Source of the DNA: Terfezia claveryi
Lineage: Eukaryota; Ascomycota; Pezizomycetes; Pezizales; Pezizaceae
Reading direction: 5' to 3'
Length of the DNA: 64,000 nt
Assembly (NCBI GenBank): GCA_015179025.1
Contig: WHUX01000003.1
Coordinates: forward strand, 682,001-746,000
Part shown: in pieces, positions 30,123-41,818 of the stretch
Layout: each line of letters begins with the position of its first letter
How positions within the stretch are numbered: position 1 is the first letter of the stretch
Program-made: the position numbers and the translations under genes
Notes under the pieces: model-generated
Seen by the model: the letters and a program-made list of their open reading frames with translations, nothing else
Database searches by the model: none
Told to the model about the DNA's origin: nothing

Positions 30123-30711
30123 GTTTTGAATCAAGTGCAAGGGGAAATGCCAAACCCGACAATGCAGAGTGTTAAATCCGATTTGATTGCAGCAGCCGCT
30201 GCGGCCTGAATACTTCTATCGACAGTCGCAATCGGACTTGGCAGCGAAACGGAGGAGTCTACGCAACACTTAGAAGCAGACCTCGAGGAATAACTCATTA
30301 TTGAGTACAATTCATGTTCTCAGTGCTGATGCATTTTCATCTTCTATGTATCTTCACTAAATTACTATGCCTATATTCGTGCGTAGACCAGCCCTCCCAA
30401 GAATGGTGTGGCTTCCCGGGAAGGCCAGCAAAATTCCCTTGCAGGCCAGAACAAACGTTTTGATAATGAATTAGTTACGTACTACAGAGTACTCTGCGCT
30501 GGATGCCCCGGCAGGTTGGTAATATCCCCTGGAATAGATACATACGTTCAAGGTTCTACTACATGTGCTGGGCTCACTCAAATATGGCTTCGATCAATGG
30601 GTTTAAAGGATGAGGCTGATGGAGAGAAATCCCTATCTTCCAATCATAGGGATATACTGCCCCGTTGATTCTAGGCCAATCCACCGAATTCTGACCGCTC
30701 TAGAGTCCGCC
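30123..30711. other. spacer without a recognisable gene
   Basis: A short frame at 30408-30668 has no family resemblance. Nothing else was seen. Confidence 0.35.
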
Positions 30712-30713
30712 TA

Positions 30714-31132
30714 CAGTAGAACTTCGTTACAAGCATTTCCGTTACAAGAATAAATTCTATTAAGGTCAGATGCTGACCGCCCTCATGTAAAAATAAGAAT
30801 AAAAACTCTATAGGCATATTCTTGGATTTTCCGTAATATTCTTATTAAAAATGGACACTACAGTAGCAGGGGGGTTACAGAGAACGATGCCGAATTGAGG
30901 ATGCACAAACAGCAGAAAGAGGTCATCCAAGGCGAAAGACATTGAGGAGTGGTGTGGGAGAAGGGATGTTTAGGGCGTATCCTGTGGTCGGAGGAGATGT
31001 TTAGGGGGTATTCGGTGGTCGGAGGGGATGTTGGGGATGTTTAGGAGGTAAACTACACATGTTGCTATAGGCATATATTCGCTATAAGAATGGTCCACCG
31101 CCCGGTGACATGCTTGTAACGAAGTCCTACTG
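30714..31132. mobile_element. pogo-type miniature transposon
   Basis: The 419-bp element has 22-bp terminal inverted repeats starting CAGTAG(A/G)ACTTCGTTACAAG with one mismatch, flanked by TA at 30712-30713 and 31133-31134. A TACAGTAG copy at about 30858 inside suggests a nested end. The middle has purine-rich repeats around GATGTTTAGGG (about 30965-31050). No transposase frame remains. It ends 63 bp past the stop codon of the CHAT gene. Confidence 0.65.
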
Positions 31133-31195
31133 TAGCCACGTAATGGAATACAAACGCACGTTAGTGTTTAATTAAATCTACAAATCTGAAAGCCA

Positions 31196-34100
31196 CTACT
31201 CCTGTAAACAGCAGTCCGAGTCAGCGTCATACACCCACCAACCATGTAGCACGAATCCTGCCCAATGGTAGGGCGGAAGTCGTCCATTGTCGCCTTCCAT
31301 CATTGCTAAAACTGCCCGTTGTGCCGCCTTTGCCAAGTTGACCACTGTCGCGCCCCCGGAGCCTCCTACCCCTAAAAACCCATCTGCATCCTCGTAAAAG
31401 TTCTTAGCGAACATCATCCCATCTTCATCCTGAATATTCCACAGTGCAGCCAGGACGCTCGTTGCACCTGAGTATAAGAATGCCCCCACGAGGCCTATTC
31501 CATTATCTGTGAAATCGATTTGCATGCGACTAGAGGAACATGTGATCAGAGAGACATGAAATGGCTTGTAGGGGAGGGGAGTGTATGAGGCGGCATGTTC
31601 GAGAATGTCCATTGCGGTGAGTTCGGACTCGGGGAATTGAATAAGGTGGCCCGTGAAGTAATCTGGGTTGGGACTGGAACGTTTTTGATTTTCTAACTCG
31701 TCCTCCGATAGAAGCGGATGCGTACGGTTGGGCGATTCTTGGGGAAAAACACCATGAAGGTTCACATGTATGACGCTAGGTGGGTTTTGGAGAGTCTGGA
31801 GGAACAATTCTTTCCGAGCATCCGGTGCAAGATAGGTGTGGCTCGGAGACTTGAACTTTGCTCCGAGTTGGATAATTTCAGAGCAACGAGGGCAAGGAAC
31901 GCGGAGGCAGTCTCGACCCAAGGAACTACAGCGAGGGGAGTCGTTGAAGATGGCTACCGTGAACGGAGTGCGGCATTCATTCTCTTCTGGTTCAGTGGAG
32001 GAAGTCTCAGAGGCTAAGTTTGGTGCGGATCTTCTTTGGTGCTGGTTACGCTCACCTTTGAGCGGATTGAGCCAATAAGACTTGCGTAAAGTTGTGAGAT
32101 TTTGACAATAGACTACCGGGTTCCGCTTAATTACCAGCTCACCATCCGGTAACTGCAAAGCATGCAAGGGAATTCGGTGCAGGCTCTGCGTGGGATTAAA
32201 AACTAGGGTATCCCCTCTTTGTGATACTTCTCCCAGTGGCGCCACCAGGAAATCGAGCTCACGGAGTCGTTCATTAGATGATTCCAGGCCCAATGTTCGT
32301 TGTTTTGCCTTGGCTCCGCCGACATCGCCGGCATCGCCAACAGGGTAATCCATGTTGTCCTTGATCCAGTTCCCGACTAGGGAAGGGTGATGTTTGAGCT
32401 TAAAAATTTTAAGTTCGGGGGAGTCACTAGATATCTCCCTTCTTGGGGAGACTCGAATTGTGAGCATAGCCAGCTGAGGCCCGGAAACACCCTCGTAGAG
32501 CATATTAGCATCATTAGTATGAAATTTATTATACAGAAAATATTGAAACCATTGTACCAACAAAACAGGACCTCCAGCTGCAATTGCTAGTCGTTCTGCT
32601 TCTTGAATACTGAATAGACCCTCGGAACCCAATACTGGTTCGGCTGCAGTATCTTGGGCCGTGGAAGGATTGCAATTGGTTTCCGAAATGCGCCCGAGCT
32701 GTTCTAGAAGCCGTTTGTGTACCTTGTCATAAATGGCCCTGAGTTTCACCCGCTCCGTGGCCTTTCCCTGCCGAAGAGACTGAAGTGCATCGATGTCTTG
32801 TCGTACTAGGGAATCCAACTCAGCTTGTTCAGCAGCTGATATTCGGTGAACCATACCCCCAGTTGCTGCTAACAGTGTATTTCCTGGGGCCATTAAGGAA
32901 AATTCGGATAACACCCGAGACTTGCCCATTTGCACCCATTCCCATATTTGCGTTTCCCGATTGCGATTTTGGTATTTCAGCAAACCCGTGCAGTCGACAC
33001 GCTGCTCGGGATTTGCCCAATCATCATCATTGGCGGTCATGAGGATAGATAATGCAGTGTTATGTGCTGAAAAAGATATATTACTGCTGGAATTTACAGT
33101 TTCTTGCTGCAGCTGCAATGAGTTGGCACCCATCTCGAGCCGACCAACGTTTGAACGGTATATATCGTAGAGCCGTTGTGCTTCATACAAGTAGTTCATT
33201 GCTGCTGCCTGCGAGACAGGCCGTAAGGTGGTAGGTATAGTGTTCAATTTCCCAAACACAAAAATGTGGGCTAGTTTGCACAGAACATGGATCTCTTGCG
33301 GAATCTGCATCGAACGGCGGCACTCTCTTCTAGCATCCTCGTAAGCCAACTTAGCCTTAGCGAAGTAATCAACAGCAGCATTGCAATTTATGTCAACTCT
33401 GACTCTGCAAGCTAGAGAGAGAAACATAGTTCCAATACTCTCATGTAGAATGGCACATATACTGGAGTATGTATCGCGTGCTGTAGAGCAGAGCTCGGGA
33501 TATAGATTGTAGAGAAACTCAGTGATGTACTGGATATACTGATGGCCGTACAGTTCTGCCTCGTGAGGACTGTTTTTCCCTGCCGTGTTGTACAACTCCT
33601 GGGATGCCTTCGCGCGGCTATACAATAGAGAGGCGAGAAGGATGTGCCGGTTATGCTCGGGGCCCCAGCTCGTAGGCTTTAACAGCCATTGTTTCACCTT
33701 CTGATACCAAGAAAACCACTTCTCAGTGGTAACCTGAGATCCTAGAAGATGATCACGGAGTGAATCAGAAGTAGGATGTAGGGAGCTGCAGGAGCCGGCC
33801 TCGTTCTGTCCAACCAACGATCTCACGCCTTCTTCTGTCAACACTCCAGCCCGAAAATCCGCTTTCAAACATTTGAACAACACTTCCCACACCGAAAATA
33901 GCATCTGTGCCTCAAAAATTCCTTTATTTTTGGGCAACTGCGTATTGTCAACTTGATCCAGTGGGAAACCGGAGAGACTTTCCGGAATTAGTATATAGTG
34001 TTTATCCCAGAATTCTTTCTCGTCATCATTATACCGTTGCATCATTTCACCCCAAAAGTTGGCCATAGCGTTGTCGTTCGTGTTCATTAGTAACATACCT

Positions 34101-35745
34101 TGTGCAATAATCACCTGGACCTGCCAACACTGCACTTCTGGGAATCGAGTATGGAAATCTTTAATCAACTCTGTGATATCACCTAGACCTCGCCGGACTT
34201 CGAGGCCAATCTGTGAAAGAACCATAAGCTTACATAGAAGATCTAGAAGGTTCCCATTTGCTAGGTACTGTTTTTCGATTTGCCGATATAATTTTAGGTG
34301 TCCATCGAAACCGTTCGGTGAGTCATTTGGAAAGTCGACATATTTGAGTGCAGTTTCCAAACCAATAAGGAAATGCTGGATGTTTCGGAGTTTATAAGCA
34401 CCATCTGCCAGGGATGTCCATGCTTTGAACAGTGATTTGGGGGTGCAGCCTGACAATGCCAGTATCCGGCACCTCGCGTCCAAGGCTCTCAGCATAAGAG
34501 CCTCTTTCTGCACCTTCAGCTCGGGATAGTATCTGTCAAATATAGCAAGGGCCGAATCTAAGATGCTTTCGGACTCCTTTAAATGTTGCTTTGCCGCCTC
34601 CACATCCTCCGCTTGGCAGAACTCTGTCACTAGCGCTAGCTTTGCCCGCAAAATATAATACCATACCGGCTGTTCGATCAGCAAGCCCCCTTGAGCTGTA
34701 TCACCCCCTTGAGGCACTTCTTGGGGGGGCTGATATTTGTAGCAGTCATCAAGGTACGAATTGTACCGGTCGATCCTCGCCTGCGTGTTTGTGAATTCGA
34801 TATTTTCCTCCGAATGGAGAAGAGAAAATGCCTCACGAAACCGACCTGTCGTCTGCATGAAGACACGGAGTAAGGCAATAGACTGCCATGGCTGGAGTTT
34901 TAACTCGCTAACATTTCCGGGCAGAACTGGGATACCTCCATACCGGGCAGGATCGAACATAATATACATGCCGTTTGCAAGCCTCCCGAGGCGGTAATAA
35001 AAGTAAATGCACATGACCTATTATATTGTAATGTAGTTGCACAATGAGTACACATCTCTCCGACTTCATATCGAGCTTGGGTAGCTAGTCAACAAACCTG
35101 AACATCACTGTAATTTTCCATGTCAAACCCCCTCAGCCACTCCTGCACCGCAGTCATGACTCCCAACCCGTTGTCGAGGCGGCACGTGATGTTAAACTCC
35201 ATCACAACACGCATCATGCTCACAACCTTCTCTACTGCGGCTGTTGCTTCCTCCAGATCGGCCGACACTCCCCCATTATGCTCTATTCCCCCATCTGATA
35301 GTAGAGCCCCGTACAAATTTTTCCTCTTTGCCAGTTTGGATGCAGCTGTATCCAATATCTTCTTTGCACTTTTGAAATCCCTTTGCAAGTCCTGAAGGGC
35401 CAAGGCATGTTCAAGGGATGTCACTATAAACCCAAGTAATCCTTGAATTTCCGTGACCCCGGTACTCAGTCCGGTGCGAGTGCGAATATCGGGCCTGAAT
35501 TCGGGAAGGTTATATAATTTCTTGAACTCTGCAAGACTCTCAGGTGCCATTGGAAGTTTAGAGTAGAACACTGCGAGTTCTAGGAGAGGGACACAGCTCG
35601 ACGGTAGGAGGGGATAAAGGCTGCTGTAGTGGCCATAATAAATGACCGGACATGTGCCGACCTGGGGGTAAGTAGAAATGGGTGGGGTGAGTGGAAAGCT
35701 CTCGTCAGAATCTTTGGAGAGTTGAATCGATTTCATTCTGGCCAC
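31196..35745 (-). CDS. TPR-CHAT protein (caspase-like CHAT peptidase)
   Basis: Two exons are proposed on the minus strand, 35745-35098 and 35017-31196, joined in phase by an 80-nt GT-AG intron (CAG|GTTTGT ... ATAATAG|GTC), for 1489 aa. An additional upstream exon is possible because AG acceptors lie close to the chosen ATG. Residues from about 200 to 900 are helical and TPR-like. The last ~350 residues form a CHAT domain. The likely catalytic pair is His in HVNLHGVFP (about residue 1303) and Cys in LITCSSSR (about 1377), followed by GLVGAFLYSGATSVLAALW and a C-terminal Trp-rich end. CHAT domains are clan CD, caspase-like peptidases. In bacteria TPR-CHAT proteins act as regulated proteases in defence; a similar role here is inference. 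A divergent gene starts 1.2 kb away. Confidence 0.85.
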
Positions 35746-36941
35746 TTTCCTGTTGTACGCCCACCTTTACTAAATGCGAGGCTATAGATTAGCGAGCTGA
35801 TTGAATGAAGTGTTGATGTTAACGTTAGTATTTGGAAATTCATCCTGCGGCTGAGAAAACTTCCACATGCACATATGATGCTGTACAGTTCGGTGTAACA
35901 AAAGGTACCAACCAGTCTAACAAAATTTTCCCAGAATTCAAGAAAGTTAGGAATTGCATTGTGCACCTATGATTAATTAATTATCTATTCGAAGTGGATT
36001 TCTATAACATTTGAAGAAATTAGACTTTGAGATGTCCTTGTGTGATGGCCATACTCAGTTGAGCATCAACAAGTGCTTGCTGTACATTTTCGCTATACAA
36101 ATCTGTATGGCAGCATGATAATTAGTCAACTCTTCTTAACCTCCTACCGGTACACATGGCCCCTGCTTGTATATAAGCTATGACATTAGGCCATTATATA
36201 ACCTCCACAGGGCCGGATAATCTCTAGCTATGGCGATTTTTAACAATTGTTAAAGTACGGAATATATTTCCTTGGGTTAGAAGCCGCTCTTACATAAATA
36301 GGTAGCATTGTTTGATTCTTTGTTGCTAACAATGAATTTGTCGTTTCCATTCATGCAACTCTTGGCGAGGCTGGTCGCAAATGAGGCTCTTTTTATTAAA
36401 AAAAATAAAAAATAAAAAAATAAAAACTCAATACCATTATGACTTTGGACTATCTCTATTCCACCCAGAGTATTTACTCCTACAGAACTTCCCTTCTCCA
36501 AAATGACAATACAAAAGCAAGAAACGGTCTAGGTAACGAAGTCTTTTCTTCAGGCATAGAGCACAAAAAGACAAACCAGACTGAAAAAGAACAGAATAGC
36601 AGGCGTGGGCGCCCCTCCCCGTCGATCTGTGCTCGATTGGTCAGCAATGTATTTGTAATTGTATTCCATCTCTGTTTGCCATGAACACAAACTTCATGCA
36701 GAGTACTTTTAAATTTTGAACAGGGCGAGTGGTGTGGGGTACACCGCCGTGCGGGGGGTGCCATAGTTACCCTATAAATATGTATGTACAACCCTGCTGA
36801 CCAAATAAACCAAAAAAAGTTGTTATATCATATATGTATACGCCGGTCTCTAGCATATATCTATTTTTTAGATTTATACCTTTCCGCAGCGTGAAACTTT
36901 GCTAGTTGTGAAGACTAAATTCAACACGAATAACACAGAAA
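35746..36941. promoter_or_regulatory. 1.2-kb divergent intergenic region between the CHAT gene and its neighbour
   Basis: The two start codons face away from each other across this region, so it should hold both promoters. It includes an A-rich stretch (about 36398-36426) and a CCTATAAATA box near the right-hand gene. No other gene was recognised. Confidence 0.5.
36771..36780 (+). promoter_or_regulatory. TATA-like box upstream of the 503-aa partner gene
   Basis: CCTATAAATA lies about 160 nt upstream of the ATG at 36942. The distance leaves room for a normal fungal 5' leader. Confidence 0.35.
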
Positions 36942-38512
36942 ATGGACACGGATTCTGAGAACGAATCCAGCTGTAGCATCAGATCCTACCCCAGTATTGC
37001 AGCGTCAGAAGCATCGTCCGGACGTGCTAAAGATGATGGAAATGAAATCTGCGAGGGTGATTTGTTTGATAACGGCAAAAATATGGATGTAGAACCTTCG
37101 GGGGATAAAAATGTTCTGAATGACAAAGATTATGGGGTGGGGGGGACTTCTCATGGTCAGTATCCTGATCTGCGGCATCTGGCGAGGAGAATCACCAAAT
37201 ATTGACCAGAATAGACTGCAGTCTGAGCTTGGATAGTGGTGCAGTACGTGGGCTTGAAACCGACGATGAGTCTGCGCTCATAATCAGCGCCGATTTGGTC
37301 ACCTTTGAGATTGATACGGAACTTGGTTCCGTGGCAGCTCCGGAATGGCTCGCGGCTATCAAATCAAAAATTGCCCGCTTTGGTCGCCAGTACCTTACCC
37401 GGAGCGAGCTTGATGCGCTTAGAACCCACTCCGAAGGTGCACAAACTCTCTCGCATCCTCTGTCGCCTGGGTCCCCAACTTTGGTATCGGATCCCAGTAC
37501 GCCCGAACAATCTTCTTCGCATAGCGAACAACGGAACCGCAGAATTGTGCAGCTTCTCGCAGAGAAAGAAACTAAAAATGTGTATTATCAAGCTCGGTTG
37601 CTGGGTGCCTTGTTTGCGCCGGGTCTGAGGTGGAAACCTTTAGATATGTGTGATGATGGGCGCTATGATCCCAATGGAGCAAGGACCATTGGGGCTGGAG
37701 CGGTCTATATCCAGCTAAACTTTCAGCCCTTGGGTGGGGATGTTGTGTTCAGATGGGCAACGGTGGAACTGGAGATCACCGGGGACTCCCCGGCTTCGTC
37801 ATCTGCCTCCAGGAATCACGAAGTTAACCGAGCCAACGAAACCTGTGGTCCAAGAATTCTACTCTACTCGCCAATTCATATCAAAGAGTCATCAACACAC
37901 CGCACAAGAACCCTCAGCCGAGGACTTCAAGTTAGCGCCGGTGCTGGGGGTACGTTTGCCGCAGCCGGTGCCCCAGGGGTCGGTGTAACCAGCAAGGGAA
38001 CCTTCGACATTAGGACCCAGCGAGAAGTAAAGGAAGTAGGACAAAGGATGATTCATGGTACTTTAAGGGGGGAAAAGGCGAATAAGGTTGTATGGACGAT
38101 TGGAGGCGACAAGGTGACAGGGGAAGGAGTGTTAAGCGTTTATCGGCTAGCAACTATTCTCGAACTCAGAGGTCTAGGACAGGCTTCTACGAGCAAATCT
38201 CTTTTTGATATCAAGGCAAATCTGAAGATAGAGGCGATTACCAATGTAAGGCGCCACAAAGTTGTTGTGAAGGCAAAAGATGTTCCCATACATTTCAGAG
38301 TAGCACGGCCTCTAGAGGTGGAAGAACGTACTCCCAGTATGGCATCAGGCTCGACTGGTAAGGTCTCGATTGAGGTTGTCATTGAGGACGCACATCATTC
38401 ATTGCAGTTAGGGACAAAGGGACTTCAAGACGAGTTATTACTGGCAGTCCTGGAGGCACGGACAGAAGAGGAAGCCCAAGAAAGGTTGGATGCTATGACA
38501 GCGACTTCTTGA
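36942..38512 (+). CDS. unrecognised 503-aa protein divergent from the CHAT gene
   Basis: Two exons are proposed, 36942-37155 and 37215-38512, joined by a 59-nt intron (CATG|GTCAGT ... GAATAG|AC) that restores one frame. The N-terminal ~70 residues are acidic and serine-rich. Residues about 75-140 look helical (WLAAIKSKIARFGRQYLTRS), followed by a Ser/Pro-rich linker. From about residue 180 alternating hydrophobic residues suggest beta strands (GAGAVYIQLNFQPLGG, VVFRWATVELEI). A glycine/alanine-rich stretch follows (VSAGAGGTFAAAGAPGVGV) and then more strand-like sequence to the end. No family was recognised. Its head-to-head position with a CHAT peptidase makes it a candidate substrate or effector, but no fold evidence supports this. 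Confidence 0.7.
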
Positions 38513-41500
38513 TAATTGGAAAGCCTATGTAAATTAGCACAATCTTATAAGTCTGCCGGTGAACTGGGGCCACGCGCGAACCACCTGATCTGTTTGCGAA
38601 GTTTTGTTTTGTCTTGTTTTGCTTTTGTGAGTGGCCTAGAACACAGGGCAGGTAGCATGATAAACAGTGATGAATTTCATTAGTAGCGACTTCTATAGCA
38701 GCAGCAATTCATATACGAATTCATGTGGCAAAGGTTCTGATTTTTTTTTAATTGGCTAGCTAAGTATTTACGAATTTTATATATATTTATATTGCTATTA
38801 TTCCTATGCGTGTTTTAGCTTCAGTCTCGCAACAAATGCATATGTGAATACCGGGTTCGTATATTATATGAGCTCATGGCATACCAATCAAAATCATGTA
38901 ATGAATGCGATGTCAAATATTATATTGTTGACGACTTTTCAAAAAGATTCTTGTCTGTACCGTGGCATCAGGGTAACTGAGATACCTTGGTATGTTTGTG
39001 CAGTAGTAAAATATAATCCAAAGTAGATATGTATAGCAGTCCAAATGGAGTATAGCTATGGTAATTCCTGTGCTTGGGTACCTTGTGTAAATAATTATGA
39101 AACCTTGATATCCAAAAAGCTATAATGAGAAGACTCCAAAAGTTTATATATACTATAGTAGCTTAGAATCTGGGTATTTAGATTCCGAGAATAAGTAAGT
39201 GAGTAATTGCAGCCATAATCATCTGTTCACTACATAATTTACGTAGATCTCGATACCTATGGGGTTTAATTTTAGTTACTTGAGATCCCCAGTCAGTGAC
39301 TCAAAGTAGCCTAATATAGGCAGTACCCACCGAAAGATGTATTCCGTGGCTGTCAAACTTTTGTGATATGTGAGATGTCAGATACATATATTTTTCTCCT
39401 CAAGAATGCCATCCACGTACCTAATCACAGTTTCCAACCCAGAAACCACATAACAACATAATATGTGTCAACTCTAATTCGTAGACATCAGACAAGAAAC
39501 AGAAAACAGGGCCCCAATATAGATGGCCCCAATTTTTCTTGATTTCTTTTCTCCCATTGAACCTCAAGTAAATAGTTTCATTTTTTCATTTTGATATTGG
39601 GGATTTACCGTACTAGTACTATCCACACGACCCACCTCACTCCGCACCCTGCTACACCAACACCAATCCTAGTCTGTCAATTCCCCCTAGCTAGGCATCT
39701 TCAGTATCCGCAGGTAGAGCACAATAGAGAAACGGCGATGTTGAGAAACAATAGGAAGACGACGTTGTTTAAGAATTTCTCGGAAGAAGGTAGAAAAGGG
39801 AAGAATAAGTATACGTGACAGACAATTGATGCATTATCATGCATTATATGTACTCCTTAACCCCGCCCTAAAATGCTAAAATCTATCTTTCCGTAACGAA
39901 ATGTTGTTTATCCACTAAATTTTGTAGATAGGCTTTTGCGAACTCTCCGCTCTGCACATTTTGATATTGCACTATCTAGGCCAACCTAGGAAGCACTGAA
40001 GTTTACATTTTGTGTAGTCTAGTTGGCACAAGCATTTTGTGGCAGTTTAATTAGGAGCTAAAAACATCCAAACAGTTGAGGGTAACAGCGAACTCAAAGT
40101 AGAATACTAGCGTTGGAGAAGCATATATTCGTTATAAGCATACCACCTCCGGTCTAGACCATACTATTTTAGCGAGGCGTTTTCTGTATTACTGTTATTG
40201 GATTAGGACATGAGCCGAGCTGGCACGAGCCAAAAGCTCAACTTCAATGGCCGTGTCGTAACGATCACCTACGTACTAGCAACATTAGAACTAGTTAGAA
40301 TACCTGTGCATCAAAGAGGAGGGGCAGAGTGACGTAAAAGACTTTATATGGCGGTGGCTCTTTCTTTGAGATGTCTGCATGAATAAGATCCTTCCGTGGC
40401 TTAGAAGGGTAACTAACACTTGAACCCCCGAAAATTAACGGTCCCGAAACAAACTTGATTAAGAAATCACACGGTCGCAAATCTCCTTTCCATGAAATTA
40501 TCCTGAGTGATGCCCACAGTACTGCTTGGGAATAATAAAAAGAGCGCCAAGAAAGAGAAATAAAGAGAACAGTCTGACACACCTCTAGCAAGATCTAGAC
40601 CATGAGAGCATTGGGGGTCTCAATTTTAGATTTTCAAGCACACTTTGGTACCTAAACAACAAGCATAATAAAAGAACAATTTAGTTGACCTACTTCGGCA
40701 TCCGGAAAGAGATCAAGCAAGCAGGCATAATCAAAACCAATTCAAGTTGACTTACCTAGGCATCTGGAAGGAGATTAAAGCATTCCAAGCAGGGCCAGTA
40801 AGATTGAGCCAGTACGTTCGTAGGGCCCTAACTAAGCTTCGATAGGCCGGTTCTGAAGCGGATCGGCCCTTGCGACTAGGTACCACACTCTAGTTTCCGG
40901 GAGGGGATCCTACTCTCCACCCTCATAGATCCAAATGATACAATCTCTGTGCTTTCTCTTCGAGTCCTGTTGGAAGCCTTAAAAGGCTGTAGTTGAGTTG
41001 AATTGCAACTGGAAGAGGCAGCTATGTAAAGGCAAGGAAGGCTACATACAGTATCTACAATATACCGTATAGGTACTCGAGGTTTAGCGACAGGGCTTGA
41101 GGCTTGGATAGCAATGGGTCAGGCTTGAACGTGGCTGGCTTTTTGTCTTAAGGAGGGGCTAGTGCAAGCCAGTCTCGTTTTGTCAGCGACTAAACCTTCG
41201 CCAAGCTTCGGATTGTTACAATCTACCCAGTGCGCTGCGAAAGTTAGCCGCCATTCATATGATGCATATATGTTGATAGCCATGAGTCGTAGCAATACAG
41301 AAGAGCTACTTCCTAACAAAACGGATATTTTACTGTACAAGTGAAGATATCTACCTCCGTCCCACGGACGGCGCAGCTGCAGCTATAGCATTCTCCAAAT
41401 ATTGACTCTGAATATAACTTCAATGCCTGATAGTTATCAAAATAATTGTGCTATATAAATGTATGCCTGGATAAGCGTATTAGGAAATCCAATCAGGATA

Positions 41501-41818
41501 TATATTTGGTAATCTATTCCCAATTTGGTGCAGAACCATCAAATGGTAATGACTCCCCAACACCTGAAGATATTCCTCTATTGCGCGAGACTTTTTTTGT
41601 AAATACAGTTTTTTAGCTGAAAAAAAAAAGGCCAATGGGGAAGGGTGCAGTAGATCGGCTTCGATGATGTAGGAGACATGATAGCACTAGTAGCGCGTAC
41701 ATTTCTCAACTACAAACAGAAACAAAAAAATGACGGTAACGGTAGGAAACTATATATAAGTCGAACAGCCTGGCTGAACAGTGCGTGACACTCAACATCA
41801 TACAACCGAGTTGATGAA
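38513..41818. other. 3.3-kb spacer with small repeat relics
   Basis: A copy of the dispersed motif lies at 40015-40033 and another at 41152-41174. GCATATATTCGTTATAAGC near 40120 resembles the inner part of the pogo-type MITE at 30714. A minus-strand frame of 98 codons at 40295-40591 ends CAG|GTATTC and could be an exon, but no partner exons or family could be found. Confidence 0.35.

Noticed and set aside
40295..40591. 98-codon minus-strand frame with possible splice signals
   Set aside because: It could be an exon, but no neighbouring exons and no family could be identified.
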